A DNA stretch of 64,000 nucleotides from CAYFHQ01 sp964342805 (GCA_964342805.1 CAYFHQ010000008.1:12830-76829); one strand, 5' to 3'; numbered from the stretch's first letter, positions 43,262 through 52,180 are shown. Notes: generated from the letters alone by a model not told the origin. Made by a program: numbers and translations.

Positions 43262-43296
43262 GTTTCGTCACCATTCCTTGTATCGTACAGTCGCAC

Positions 43297-44370
43297 TTAC
43301 TTGTAGACTTGTGCTTCCTCTTCGCCACGAAGAACCCGTAGACCACCCTCAGCAAGGGCAGACATTTCGTCTTCACCAGCGTAAACAATTACTTTGCCTA
43401 GGAAGTCCACAGAATCGGAAATCCACTTTACAAAGTCAGCGCCATATGCAAGGCCACCCGTTAGGATAATGCCATCGATCTTGCCTTGAAGAACCGTTGC
43501 ACAGGAACCAATTTCTTTAGCAACCTGGTAAGCCATAGCCTTAAATACCAGCTCAGCGTCCTTGTTGCCTTCGTCAATCATTTTCTTAACGTCACGACCG
43601 TCATTTGTGTTCAGGTATGCCACAAGACCGCCTTGACCCTTTACTAGCTTTTTGATTTCAGCCAATGTGTACTTGCCAGAGAAGCAAAGCTTGGCCAGGT
43701 CACCCACTGGAAGACCACCAGCACGCTCTGGTGAGAATGGACCTTCACCGTCAAGGGCGTTGTTTACATCTACAACGCGACCCATACGGTGGGCACCTAC
43801 AGATACGCCACCACCCATGTGGGCAACAACGAAGTTACACTCGTTGTATGGCTTACCCATTTCCTTAGCTGCACGACGGGCAACTGCCTTCTGGTTTAGC
43901 GCGTGGAAGATAGACTTTCTATCCAGCTCTGGCATACCAGAAATACGAGCTACCTCGTCCATTTCGTCAACAACAACCGGGTCTACAATGTAAGACGGAA
44001 TGTTGAGCTTAGACGCGATTTCGTTGGCAATAATACCACCCAGGTTTGACGCGTGCTCACCCAGAACGCCGACCTTTAGGTCTTCGATCATAGGTGCGTT
44101 TACCGCGTATGTGCCGCCCTGGATTGGCTTTAGGAGGCCACCACGACCCACAACAGCAGAAAGCTTTGTTAGGTTGATGCCCTTCTCTTCTAGGGTCTCC
44201 AGGATCACGTCCTTACGGAAGTCAAACTGGTCATAGATTTTGTCATACTTGTTGATTTCTTCTGTTTGATGTCGAAGTGTTGTTTCAAACACTTCCTTTT
44301 CGTTGTCATATACAGCGATCTTTGTGGACGTGGAGCCCGGGTTAATCGCTAGAATTCTGAATTCCTGCAT
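43297..44370 (-). CDS. buk: Butyrate kinase family acyl kinase, first copy
   Basis: Converts acyl phosphate plus ADP to carboxylic acid plus ATP. ASKHA-fold signatures are LAINPGSTSTKIAVY (phosphate 1), VAHMGGGVSVGAH (phosphate 2), ERAGGLPVGDLA and ILTGGLAYG (adenosine). 357 residues. AGGGGGA precedes the ATG. It is 12 bases downstream of ptb. A second copy lies upstream of ptb; the two clearly diverge, so they may differ in chain-length or branching preference. Confidence 0.93.
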   Translation of the reverse strand: MQEFRILAINPGSTSTKIAVYDNEKEVFETTLRHQTEEINKYDKIYDQFDFRKDVILETLEEKGINLTKLSAVVGRGGLLKPIQGGTYAVNAPMIEDLKVGVLGEHASNLGGIIANEIASKLNIPSYIVDPVVVDEMDEVARISGMPELDRKSIFHALNQKAVARRAAKEMGKPYNECNFVVAHMGGGVSVGAHRMGRVVDVNNALDGEGPFSPERAGGLPVGDLAKLCFSGKYTLAEIKKLVKGQGGLVAYLNTNDGRDVKKMIDEGNKDAELVFKAMAYQVAKEIGSCATVLQGKIDGIILTGGLAYGADFVKWISDSVDFLGKVIVYAGEDEMSALAEGGLRVLRGEEEAQVYK

Positions 44371-44382
44371 TGAAATTTCCCC

Positions 44383-45288
44383 CTACATTTTTGCAGCCAT
44401 CAACACACCCAGTGCGATGGAGTTTAGCTTAGACTCGTCGTCGTCCGCTCGTGACGTCAGTACAACTGGTGCAGCCGCACCTACGATGATCCCAGCACTC
44501 TTGGAAGCACATAGGAAGTTCAGCGCCTTGTAAAGAACGTTACCCGCTTCAATTGTTGGAGCAAGAAGGATGTCGCACTTACCAGCAGCAGGATGATCGA
44601 TCCCCTTGATCTTTGCCGCTTCTTCGGAAACTGCGTTATCCAGTGCAAATGGACCGCCAACAATACAGTTCTTGATTTCGCCAGCTTCGTTCATGCGAAC
44701 CAGCTCAGCTGCGTCTACTGTTGCAGGCATCTTCTCATTTACCTTTTCCTTGGCACAGATTACGCCAACCTTAGGCTCGTCGATATCAATGGCATTGGCT
44801 ACAACCAGAGAGTTCTCTAGAATTTGCTTTTTGCCTTGAACGTCAGGAGCAATGTTCATAGCTGCGTCTGTTACCATCAGAATACGTGGGAAGTTTGGAA
44901 CGTCAAACACGGCCACGTGGCTCAATACGTTACCCGTACGAAGACCTACTTCTTTATTGAGGACAGCCTTTAGGATCACTGCCGTGTCCACAAGACCCTT
45001 CATTACCATGTGCGCTTTGCCAGTGGAAACCAACTCAACCGCTTTCAAAGAAGCTTCTGCCATGTCAGCCAAGTCCACTGTTTCATAGTTTGCAAGATCA
45101 ATGCCATTTTCCTTAGCAATCTCACCTGTCTTAGCCATGTCACCCACTAGGATTGCATTGGCAATACCCGCTTTACGCGCTGCTTCTACTGCTAGAAGTA
45201 CGTCTGCGTCTTGGGAACATGCTACGGAGATCGTCTTAGGACCTCTTTCCTTGGCGACCTTTAGTAGATCATCAAAGTTACGGATCAT
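44383..45288 (-). CDS. ptb: Phosphate butyryltransferase family
   Basis: Exchanges CoA of an acyl-CoA for phosphate. The 301-residue protein has the acetyl/butyryl phosphotransferase fold: HMVMKGLVDTAVILKAVLN, VTDAAMNIAPD and the C-terminal PVVLTSRADDDESKLNSI. Its ATG overlaps the stop of the upstream butyrate kinase as TAATG, with GAGGTG upstream. Sandwiched between two kinase genes in a sigma-54 operon with the vor complex. Confidence 0.94.
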   Translation of the reverse strand: MIRNFDDLLKVAKERGPKTISVACSQDADVLLAVEAARKAGIANAILVGDMAKTGEIAKENGIDLANYETVDLADMAEASLKAVELVSTGKAHMVMKGLVDTAVILKAVLNKEVGLRTGNVLSHVAVFDVPNFPRILMVTDAAMNIAPDVQGKKQILENSLVVANAIDIDEPKVGVICAKEKVNEKMPATVDAAELVRMNEAGEIKNCIVGGPFALDNAVSEEAAKIKGIDHPAAGKCDILLAPTIEAGNVLYKALNFLCASKSAGIIVGAAAPVVLTSRADDDESKLNSIALGVLMAAKM

Positions 45289-46370
45289 TACTTCACCTCA
45301 TTCTCATATATCTTTGGCTCTTCTGCGCCTGCATTTACACGCATGAAACCTTCATTCAATGCCTTCATTTCGTCTTCTCCTGGGTAAATCAGGACTTCCG
45401 CCATGAAGCCAACCATATCTGTAATGTAGTCAGTTAGGTACTTGGCATACGCAACGCCACCTGTAAGTACAATTGCGTCGATCTTGCCCTGAAGCACAGT
45501 TGCCATTGCCCCGATTTCCTTGGCAATTTGGTAACCCATTGCTTCAAATACCAACTTGGCTTTTTCGTCGCCCTCGTCGATCATTTTCAGAACGTCCCGT
45601 GCGTCGTTTGTGCCCAGGTAAGCCACTAGACCACCCTTGCCTCTTAGTTTAGGCTTCAGCGTCTTCATGGTGTAGTCACCGGAGTAGCACATTTTTACTA
45701 TGTCGCCAACTGGAAGACCACCTGCACGCTCAGGCGAGAAGGGACCCATTTCATTGGCATTGTTTGCGTCGATCATCTTGCCCTTTTTCATGGGAACAAC
45801 GGAAATACCGCCACCAAGATGCGCCACAACCAAGTTTAGATCGTTAACGTGAACACCCTTGTCTGCCGCTACGTTGTGGGCAATGGCACGGATATTCAGT
45901 GCGTGGAGTAGGGACTTTCGCTTGATATCTGGCATACCAGAAACCCGTGCAACGTCCTCAAACTCGTCTACTGCAACTGGATCAACAATGAAAGACGGCA
46001 TACCCTGTGGCTCAGCAATGGATCTTGCGATAATGCCACCCAGGTTTGAAGCGTGCTCCCCTTGGACACCAATCTTCAGGTCCTCAATCATTACGTCTGT
46101 TACGTTGTATGTACCACTTGGCATTGGCTTCAGAAGACCCCCACGGCCAACTGCTGCCTTGAGTTGCTCTGGAGAATAGCCTTCTTCCTCCATCCACGTC
46201 AGAATCATATCTCGACGATATTCATACTGGTCCGTGATCTTTTCAAACTTGTCCAGTTCCTCTGGGCTATGGCTCAGATTCTTCTGGATTACATTTTCTT
46301 CCCCTTTAAACAGTGCAACTTTCGAAGAAGTTGAACCCGGGTTGATTACGAGTACATATTCCCTGCTCAA
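45288..46370 (-). CDS. buk2: Butyrate kinase family acyl kinase, second copy (operon-leading)
   Basis: 360 residues with VLVINPGSTSSKVALF, VAHLGGGISVVPM, ERAGGLPVGDIV and VLTGGVAYA. Same reaction class as the copy at 43.3 kb but clearly diverged. I chose the TTG at 46370: GGAGGTG is six bases upstream, while the in-frame ATG at 46385 overlaps that ribosome site. First gene after the sigma-54 promoter, whose predicted start is about 33 bases upstream. Confidence 0.92.
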   Translation of the reverse strand: MSREYVLVINPGSTSSKVALFKGEENVIQKNLSHSPEELDKFEKITDQYEYRRDMILTWMEEEGYSPEQLKAAVGRGGLLKPMPSGTYNVTDVMIEDLKIGVQGEHASNLGGIIARSIAEPQGMPSFIVDPVAVDEFEDVARVSGMPDIKRKSLLHALNIRAIAHNVAADKGVHVNDLNLVVAHLGGGISVVPMKKGKMIDANNANEMGPFSPERAGGLPVGDIVKMCYSGDYTMKTLKPKLRGKGGLVAYLGTNDARDVLKMIDEGDEKAKLVFEAMGYQIAKEIGAMATVLQGKIDAIVLTGGVAYAKYLTDYITDMVGFMAEVLIYPGEDEMKALNEGFMRVNAGAEEPKIYENEVK

Positions 46371-46413
46371 GATCGTCACCTCCATAGTCGTTTAACTCTC
46401 CAAGGCCTATAAG

Positions 46414-46429
46414 TGCAAATGCCGTGCCA
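46414..46429 (-). promoter_or_regulatory. Sigma-54 (-24/-12) promoter of the buk2-ptb-buk-vor operon
   Basis: On the minus strand TGGCAC, five bases, then TTGCA: a full match to the TGGCAC-N5-TTGCW consensus. Transcription would start about 46403. Sigma-54 promoters need an ATP-dependent activator. Confidence 0.9.
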
Positions 46430-46534
46430 ACTTTTTGACTGGAAAACGTTTTTTTGACCCCGCTTATTTGCCCACTTCCCCCTTGGAAACTCGCTAATTG
46501 AAAAGCATTATCGCTCAACTGCAATTTTCGTCAC

Positions 46535-46575
46535 GCAATAATCTGCATTTATCTTTTGGCAATGCAAATTATTGC
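46535..46575. promoter_or_regulatory. Upstream activating inverted repeat (probable enhancer)
   Basis: Arms GCAATAATCTGCAT (46535-46548) and ATGCAAATTATTGC (46562-46575) pair at 13 of 14 positions across a 13-base spacer. It is centred about 135 bases upstream of the sigma-54 promoter, the usual distance for an enhancer. No T-run, so not a terminator. The rest of the 46430-46742 gap shows only a weak GTACAA-16-TATACA promoter-like pair for lpd. Confidence 0.75.
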
Positions 46576-46742
46576 ACTTAACCAGTGTATCCCCTTTGCT
46601 TCCCAAGTTCAAACCTCAATTTCCCTATTACAAAGTACAAAACCATTCAGAGATTCTATACAAATTCACTCTCTCTTAGCAGGAAACAGCTTTTCCGTCA
46701 CGAATGTGGGTAGGTATCCAAGAGAATAGACAGGAGGACCCC

Positions 46743-48131
46743 ATGAAAAAACTATTGATCATCGGCGCAGGACCTGGCGGCTATGTGGCAGCCATCCGGG
46801 GCGCTCAATTGGGTGCAGACGTCACCCTGGTTGAAAACCATAAAATCGGTGGAACCTGCCTCAACTATGGCTGTATTCCCACGAAAACCCTCTATCGCAA
46901 TGCTGAAATCCTTAAAACCCTGTCCCACATAGGTGACTTTGGGATCTCTGTCGGCCAGGTTACCATTGATCCAGCTGCCATTCAGGCAAGAAAACAGGAA
47001 GTGGTAGACACCCTAGTGGGTGGTATAGAACAATTAATCAAGGCCAATGGCATCCGCCTCCTTGAGGGCCATGCGACATTTATAGACAACCAAACAGTGG
47101 AAGTTCAAACACCAGAAGGCAAGCTAAGGGAAACAGCAGACGCCATCCTCATTGCCACAGGGTCCACAGAAAGACGGCCCTCTTTTAAGGGGGCCGACCA
47201 TCCCGACCTAATGACCAGCAAAGAACTGCTCAACTTTGAGTCCATTCCCCAAAACCTCCTGGTAGTAGGTGGGGGTATTGTTGGTATGGAGTTTGCCTCC
47301 ATTTTTAATGCCATGGGATCTAAGGTTACCGTTCTAGCCCGGTCTATCCTCAAGTTTTTTGACAAGGATGTGGTCAAACGCCTCCAGCCCCTCCTAAAAA
47401 AACAAGGCATACAAATCGTCCCCATCACTGGGGTAGAAAACATAGCTCCTACAGACCAAGGTTTTGACATCACCGTTGGCACAAAAAAAGGACCCACCAC
47501 CTACAGCGGTGACCAAGTCCTCCTGGCTGCTGGCCGGGACCCTATGGTCCAAGGTCTGGGGTTAGAACATACAGACATCCAGACAGGTCCCAAGGGCATA
47601 ATAGTCAATGACCAATTCCAAACAGACGTCCCAGGCGTCTATGCCTTTGGTGACGTCATAGGTAAAACCATGTTGGCCCACGCAGCCTCCCACCAAGGGG
47701 TTTGGTTGGTAGAGAGCCTCATGGGTCTAGACTCTCAAGTGGATCTGGACACCATTCCCAACTGCGTCTTTATCTTCCCTGAGGCCGCTTCTGTCGGCAT
47801 GACAGAGGCCCAAGCCAAAGGGGCTGGTATAGAAGTCCTTGTGAGCAAGTTCCAGTTTGGTGCCAATGGCAAGGCCCTGGCCCTGGGTGAAGGCCAAGGG
47901 ATCGTCAAGGCCATTTCTGACACCCACCACAAACTCTTGGGGGTTCAAATCATTGGCCCCCACGCCTCAGACCTGATCCACGAACCCGCCCTGGCCATTT
48001 CCAAGGGCATGACAGTCCATGACATCGCCTCCGTCATCCATGCCCACCCGACCTTGTCAGAAGCAGTATATGAGTCCATCCTTGGCCTGGCAGACGAAGC
48101 TATCCATATAGCGCCCAAGAAAAAGTGGTAA
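46743..48131 (+). CDS. lpd: Dihydrolipoamide dehydrogenase
   Basis: FAD/NAD+ disulfide oxidoreductase (E3). FAD fold IIGAGPGGYVAAIRGAQLGA, redox pair GGTCLNYGCIPTK, NAD fold VVGGGIVGMEFASIF and C-terminal HAHPTLSEAVYES with the His-Glu pair. 462 residues from the ATG at 46743 (AGGAGG upstream). No E1, E2 or glycine-cleavage genes are nearby; it is divergent from the branched-chain operon. In B. subtilis lpd belongs to the bkd operon, so a functional link is plausible but the partner enzyme is unknown. Confidence 0.94.
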   Translation: MKKLLIIGAGPGGYVAAIRGAQLGADVTLVENHKIGGTCLNYGCIPTKTLYRNAEILKTLSHIGDFGISVGQVTIDPAAIQARKQEVVDTLVGGIEQLIKANGIRLLEGHATFIDNQTVEVQTPEGKLRETADAILIATGSTERRPSFKGADHPDLMTSKELLNFESIPQNLLVVGGGIVGMEFASIFNAMGSKVTVLARSILKFFDKDVVKRLQPLLKKQGIQIVPITGVENIAPTDQGFDITVGTKKGPTTYSGDQVLLAAGRDPMVQGLGLEHTDIQTGPKGIIVNDQFQTDVPGVYAFGDVIGKTMLAHAASHQGVWLVESLMGLDSQVDLDTIPNCVFIFPEAASVGMTEAQAKGAGIEVLVSKFQFGANGKALALGEGQGIVKAISDTHHKLLGVQIIGPHASDLIHEPALAISKGMTVHDIASVIHAHPTLSEAVYESILGLADEAIHIAPKKKW

Positions 48132-48140
48132 ACACGTAAA

Positions 48141-48180
48141 AGCCCCCAGTAGAATGGCCACATTCTACCGGGGGCTTCAT
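48141..48180. terminator. Terminator between lpd and the opp operon
   Basis: Sixteen-base arms with one imperfection (AGCCCCCAGTAGAATG and complement), 4-base loop, then TCATTTT; convergent genes on both sides. Confidence 0.88.
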
Positions 48181-48245
48181 TTTGCCCACCGACCCTCTGA
48201 TTCTTCCCTTGGTGCCTTGTTTCTATCAAGCTTTCCGCTATCCAC

Positions 48246-49045
48246 CTAGTCCCTAACCAGTTGGGCCGAAGCCAAGAGTTGTTTGGTATAGGCATTTTGG
48301 GGCTTGCCAAAGACCTGATCCACCGCCCCCTGCTCAACAATTTGCCCGGCTTGCATGACTGCCAGCCGGTTGCACATATGCCTGACCACCTTGAGGTCAT
48401 GGGTGATCAGGATATAGGTCAATCCCAGGCTAGACTGCAGGTCCTTGAGTAAGTTGAGGACCTGGCCCTGGACGCTGATATCCAGGGCACTGGTGGGTTC
48501 ATCCAACAAGACCAACTTGGGCTGGGTGGATATTGCCCGGGCAATACAAACCCTTTGCTTCTGGCCCCCTGACAACTCAGTGGGGAGCTTAAACTGGTCT
48601 TTTTCTTGCAGGCCACAAGGCCTAAAACCCGGGCTACTTCCGCCCTGGCCTCCTGGCCCCTGAGCCCCCGGTACATGCTTATGGGGTCCATGAGCAATTG
48701 ACCAATGGTTCTTTTACGGTCCAAGGACTCTCTAGACTGTTGAAAAACAATCTGTAGGTCCTTCCGTACACCCCGCATGTCTTTAGAAGAAAGGCTATGG
48801 AGGTCCCTACCCTGGAAGCGTATGTACCCCTGGTCAAGGCCCTCCAGCCAGGTAATGAGATTGCCCACCGTGGTTTTGCCCTACCCACTTTCGCCAATAA
48901 TCCCGTAGCAGTCCGAAGGAAAAACATTAAAACTGACCCCCTGGACTGCGGGTACGGTTTTTCTACTGGATAAGAGTCCCCCACGGACATAGAAGGTCTT
49001 CCGTAGACCATCCACCTCCAGGAGGGGCTGATTGTCTTTAGTCAT
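48246..49045 (-). pseudogene. OppF/DppF-type ABC ATPase, interrupted by an amber codon and a frameshift
   Basis: Reading from the ATG at 49045 (overlapping the oppD stop) gives LLEVDGLRKTFYV, then GIIGESG followed by TAG at 48883-48881, then GKTTVGNL in the same frame: the stop sits inside Walker A where Ser or Cys is normal. The frame continues to about 48615, where one missing base shifts it; the ABC signature LSGGQKQRV, Walker B LVLLDEPTSALD and H-loop ITHDL are in the other frame. Correcting both gives about 266 residues, full length for OppF without the long tail. As written no functional ATPase can be made. Confidence 0.88.
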
Positions 49046-50012
49046 GGTTCTCCCACCCCCTCGGATGATGGCATCGATAGCCCCGCCCCTGGCCAGTGAC
49101 CCAGTCTGGAACCTCCCGGTGACAAATAGCTGTGCCCTGGTCACACCTTGGGGCAAAGGGACACCCAGCGGTATACTTTCGTGCGTCAAGTCCGTTCCCC
49201 TTCATTTCCACCAAGACCTGGTCCCCGAGGCTTAAGGACTCGGCGCAATCCATCACCCCCCTTGTATAAGGGTGCCAGGGCCTATCCATCAAGTCCTCCA
49301 CAGGGCCCGTTTCCATGATCATGCCCCCGTACATGACCGCCACATCGTCACAGGCATAGGCGACCACGTCAAAGTCATGGGTAATGAGGACTAAGGTGCT
49401 TCCCAGGTCCCCATTGACCCTCAAAACCACGTCCAAGACCATTTTCCGTAGGGAAGCGTCAATGGCTGAAGTCGGTTCGTCAGCTATGATCAAGTCCGGT
49501 TCCAAGAGGGTGGTCATTCCAATCAAGACCCGCTGGGCCATGCCGCCAGACAACTGGTCCGGATACATATTCAGGACAGCCTCTGGATCAATAATCCCCA
49601 CCGATTCCAAGGTCTTACCAATGGCCTGTCGGTCCACCGGTAGGCCATGGAGGGTGTAGACCTCCTTGATCTGGCTCCCCACCGTCCGGTAAGGATTCAA
49701 GGCCCCATGGGGGCTCTGGAAAACAAAGCCAATACTGGACCCCCTCAGGCCAGCCCTTTGCCATTCCTTCAGTTTCAAAAGGTCCGTCCCCCCATAAAGG
49801 GCACGCCCCCTACCAATCCTTGCAATGTCCATGTCCAGCAAACCCAGGACCGCTGACAGGGTTACGGTTTTACCACTCCCGCTTTCCCCAATAATGCCCA
49901 AGATACGCCCACGACCAACAACCAGGTCTACCCCTCGGATCACCTTATGCCAGCCAGTGTCGAACTGGAAGGAGACCTCTAAATTTTCTATTTCCAATAG
50001 TGTTTGTCCCAT
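49038..50012 (-). CDS. OppD/DppD-type oligopeptide ABC transporter ATPase
   Basis: 324 residues, intact. Walker A GIIGESGSGKTV, Q-loop FVFQSPHGALNP, signature LSGGMAQRVLIG, Walker B LIIADEPTSAID, H-loop LITHDFD, and the C-terminal oligopeptide/dipeptide domain with CPFAPRC and a later Cys that in OppD/DppD relatives binds an iron-sulfur cluster. It should pair with OppF, which is broken here. Nine bases after the M28-like frame; its stop overlaps the oppF start. Confidence 0.92.
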   Translation of the reverse strand: MGQTLLEIENLEVSFQFDTGWHKVIRGVDLVVGRGRILGIIGESGSGKTVTLSAVLGLLDMDIARIGRGRALYGGTDLLKLKEWQRAGLRGSSIGFVFQSPHGALNPYRTVGSQIKEVYTLHGLPVDRQAIGKTLESVGIIDPEAVLNMYPDQLSGGMAQRVLIGMTTLLEPDLIIADEPTSAIDASLRKMVLDVVLRVNGDLGSTLVLITHDFDVVAYACDDVAVMYGGMIMETGPVEDLMDRPWHPYTRGVMDCAESLSLGDQVLVEMKGNGLDARKYTAGCPFAPRCDQGTAICHREVPDWVTGQGRGYRCHHPRGWENHD

Positions 50013-50021
50013 GGGTCCCCC

Positions 50022-51041
50022 CTAATAGTCCGATTGTAAGATCATATCCATGACCAGGTTGATCACTTCATGGGTATGCCAGTTGCCGCTTCCTTCCCTG
50101 CCAATCCCCTGGTCCAAAACCACTTGGATGGACGGGATTCCCCGCTCATAGGGATCTTCCAAGGGGAAGGGATATACACCTAAACCCCTGGGTTCAGCTT
50201 GGGCTTCCAGGTGTCGAGCTGCAATCCAAGCATAATTGCGGGTAAAGGGGGCATGGTCGTCCACCAGGGCCAAGTGGCCCCTAGGGTCATTGACGACCAA
50301 GGACAAGAACAAGACGGTGTCCTTTGGAGGATAAACTGGATTCTTCTTGTAAGCGTGTATCCCACTCCCCACACTACCGGGATGGCCCTGGTAAAGGAGG
50401 ACTTGAACTTCACGGTCCAGGTCCTGTTTGACACGACCCACTTGCTCAATCAAGGTCAGAGCAGCGGCTGCCCTAGTTGTATCGCCAGGCCGTATCGGCG
50501 AAAGGGGTAGGGCCAAAATAAGGGCGTCGTCATTGACCCGGTCACCCCCCTTGTGGACGGCCCCCTGGATGTTGACGGCCTGTCCCCCATAGGTGGTAGT
50601 GGCCAGGTCTAGGCGCAGGTCCATGCCAGCCTTGAGTTCCAGGACTTTTGACACCTGGACCACGGGTATGGCCAAGTCTTTGTCGTCTGTGGCCGGGTGA
50701 AGTTGGTCCATCTGCAGGACCACCATGGCAGGTTTGCCCATGGCTACTAAATGATCAATATAGGTCCAGATGGCTTGGGGGCCATACCAGTCCCCTGCCA
50801 ATAATACTGCCTGCCCCTCAGGGTCAGCTGGCACTTCCTTGCTGAGCAAGTCCACATGGGTCCAGTCCAGGAGAGTCCCCCCATGGCTTCCCGCTTCCAG
50901 GGAGGCTAGGGTAAATTCTGCCCCATAGACCAGTGGATTGCCGTTGACTTGGAAGTCCACCTGGTCTAGGGCCTGGTAGGAGGCCATGGTAAAGTCTTGT
51001 AGGAAGGTCTCACCTACAGGTTCAAACCCATTGGTTTCCAT
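50022..51041 (-). CDS. Pseudo-M28 peptidase ectodomain, probably the detached C-terminal half of the OppC gene
   Basis: 339 residues from an ATG at 51041 that has no ribosome site; the frame is open back to 51095. An M28-like order is seen: short N-terminal helix (WVAAMETNGFEPV), a protease-associated-like insert (AGDWYGPQAIWTYIDHL) and the peptidase fold (ALILALPLSP, GDTTRAAAALTLIEQ). Typical zinc ligands are mostly missing: the AHxD motif reads ALPL and the EE motif reads GHPG; a late NWHTHEV retains His. It has no signal peptide. Adding one base within 51047-51095 joins it to the extra membrane helix that ends the OppC frame. Confidence 0.7.
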   Translation of the reverse strand: METNGFEPVGETFLQDFTMASYQALDQVDFQVNGNPLVYGAEFTLASLEAGSHGGTLLDWTHVDLLSKEVPADPEGQAVLLAGDWYGPQAIWTYIDHLVAMGKPAMVVLQMDQLHPATDDKDLAIPVVQVSKVLELKAGMDLRLDLATTTYGGQAVNIQGAVHKGGDRVNDDALILALPLSPIRPGDTTRAAAALTLIEQVGRVKQDLDREVQVLLYQGHPGSVGSGIHAYKKNPVYPPKDTVLFLSLVVNDPRGHLALVDDHAPFTRNYAWIAARHLEAQAEPRGLGVYPFPLEDPYERGIPSIQVVLDQGIGREGSGNWHTHEVINLVMDMILQSDY

Positions 51042-51046
51042 GGCAG

Positions 51047-52135
51047 CTACCCATTCTGCAGGGGTTTGGGGCAGGGGCCCTTGCTGATCTTGGCTTCAGT
51101 CCCGCCTTGGGTCTGGCTGGTGTTGACCACGAGGCTTAAGACCAAGAGGCCGAGGACCAGGCCTGTTGCCCATTTGACCTTGCCCTTCACCAGGCTTGCC
51201 AATTTGGCATTCTGCTGTTGGAAGGCACTCCGGAGTCCCTCCCCCACTAAGTTGAAGCCCAAGATACTGACAAAAAAGGCCACTGCTGGAGACAAAACCA
51301 GCCATGGAGCAGTTCTGATATAGGCCCCTGAGGCCCCCATCATGGCAGACCATTCCGGTTCAAAACTCATGGGTTTATAGGTAATCATGCCATTGTCCGT
51401 GTTCTCAATAATCCGTAAGTTTCCTATAAAGACGCTAAAGGCTCCCAGCTGCATCATGAGTCCCAGGACGACAGCCATTTCCATGAAAAAGAGGACTGTC
51501 AGCTCTGCGGCCAAATGGGAGAGGACATTTTGTAGGGCTATGGTTGCCGGCCCCTTGCCCATGGTAATTTCAGACCGAATGAAGTCCTGACTTAAAATGG
51601 ACTTGCTGCGGTCCTGAATATGCTGACCCACCCGGGCCCAACCCACGAGGGTCAAGACCAGGACGAAAACCCAAAAGGACAGGGTCTTGGGAAGGGACTC
51701 GAAAAAGCGCATCTTTAAAATGAGTATGCAGATAATGAGGGGTGGCACAAAGTTAAAGACAATATTGGACTGGTGGATCAGGTTCCGTGCCAGCCGGCTG
51801 CCATAGGCGGCTGGAATCCCAACCAAGAGACCCAGTCCAAAGCGGCAAAAGGCCACCACCAGGCCAATGGCTAGGGTCAGACGGGCCCCATAAATCAAGA
51901 GGCTCCACACGTCCCGACCCATTTCGTCAGAACCCAGACGGTTGAAGTCATCGGGTTTAAAAGGAGGCCGCTGGAAGGCGAAATTGCCGTCCAAGTCTCG
52001 GTCAACCTTTAGACTCTCAGTGGCATAAGGATTAATGCTGGTAAAGATTGAGGGAAAAAGGACCACTGCTGCTACCAGGGTCAAGATCAGGACCCCTACC
52101 AGGAGGGCACTATTTATATGCTTTAAGCCTGCCAT
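51047..52135 (-). CDS. OppC/DppC-type ABC permease with an extra C-terminal membrane helix
   Basis: 362 residues from the ATG at 52135 (AAAGGGGG upstream). N-terminal helix, short exterior loop containing RLGSDEMGRDVWS (typical of OppC), five further helices, and the cytosolic EAA loop (DFIRSEITMGKGPATIALQNVL). Normal OppC proteins end near NLVGEGLRSAF; this one goes on with a basic stretch and another membrane helix (WATGLVLGLLVLSLVV), then stops. The M28-like frame begins six bases later, shifted by one base. The intact ancestor was probably a single permease-M28 fusion of about 704 residues. Confidence 0.85.
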   Translation of the reverse strand: MAGLKHINSALLVGVLILTLVAAVVLFPSIFTSINPYATESLKVDRDLDGNFAFQRPPFKPDDFNRLGSDEMGRDVWSLLIYGARLTLAIGLVVAFCRFGLGLLVGIPAAYGSRLARNLIHQSNIVFNFVPPLIICILILKMRFFESLPKTLSFWVFVLVLTLVGWARVGQHIQDRSKSILSQDFIRSEITMGKGPATIALQNVLSHLAAELTVLFFMEMAVVLGLMMQLGAFSVFIGNLRIIENTDNGMITYKPMSFEPEWSAMMGASGAYIRTAPWLVLSPAVAFFVSILGFNLVGEGLRSAFQQQNAKLASLVKGKVKWATGLVLGLLVLSLVVNTSQTQGGTEAKISKGPCPKPLQNG

Positions 52136-52180
52136 TTTGCCCCCTTTCTTTTCATGGGATTGACCATCCAAGCCAGAAGT

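Noticed and set aside
48881..48883. TAG in OppF as a pyrrolysine codon
   Set aside because: The position is a conserved Walker A Ser/Cys, the same gene has a frameshift, and no Pyl machinery is visible in the window.
51047..51095. Programmed -1 frameshift joining OppC and M28
   Set aside because: No canonical slippery heptamer in the zero frame; a simple base loss explains it and matches the other lesions in the operon.
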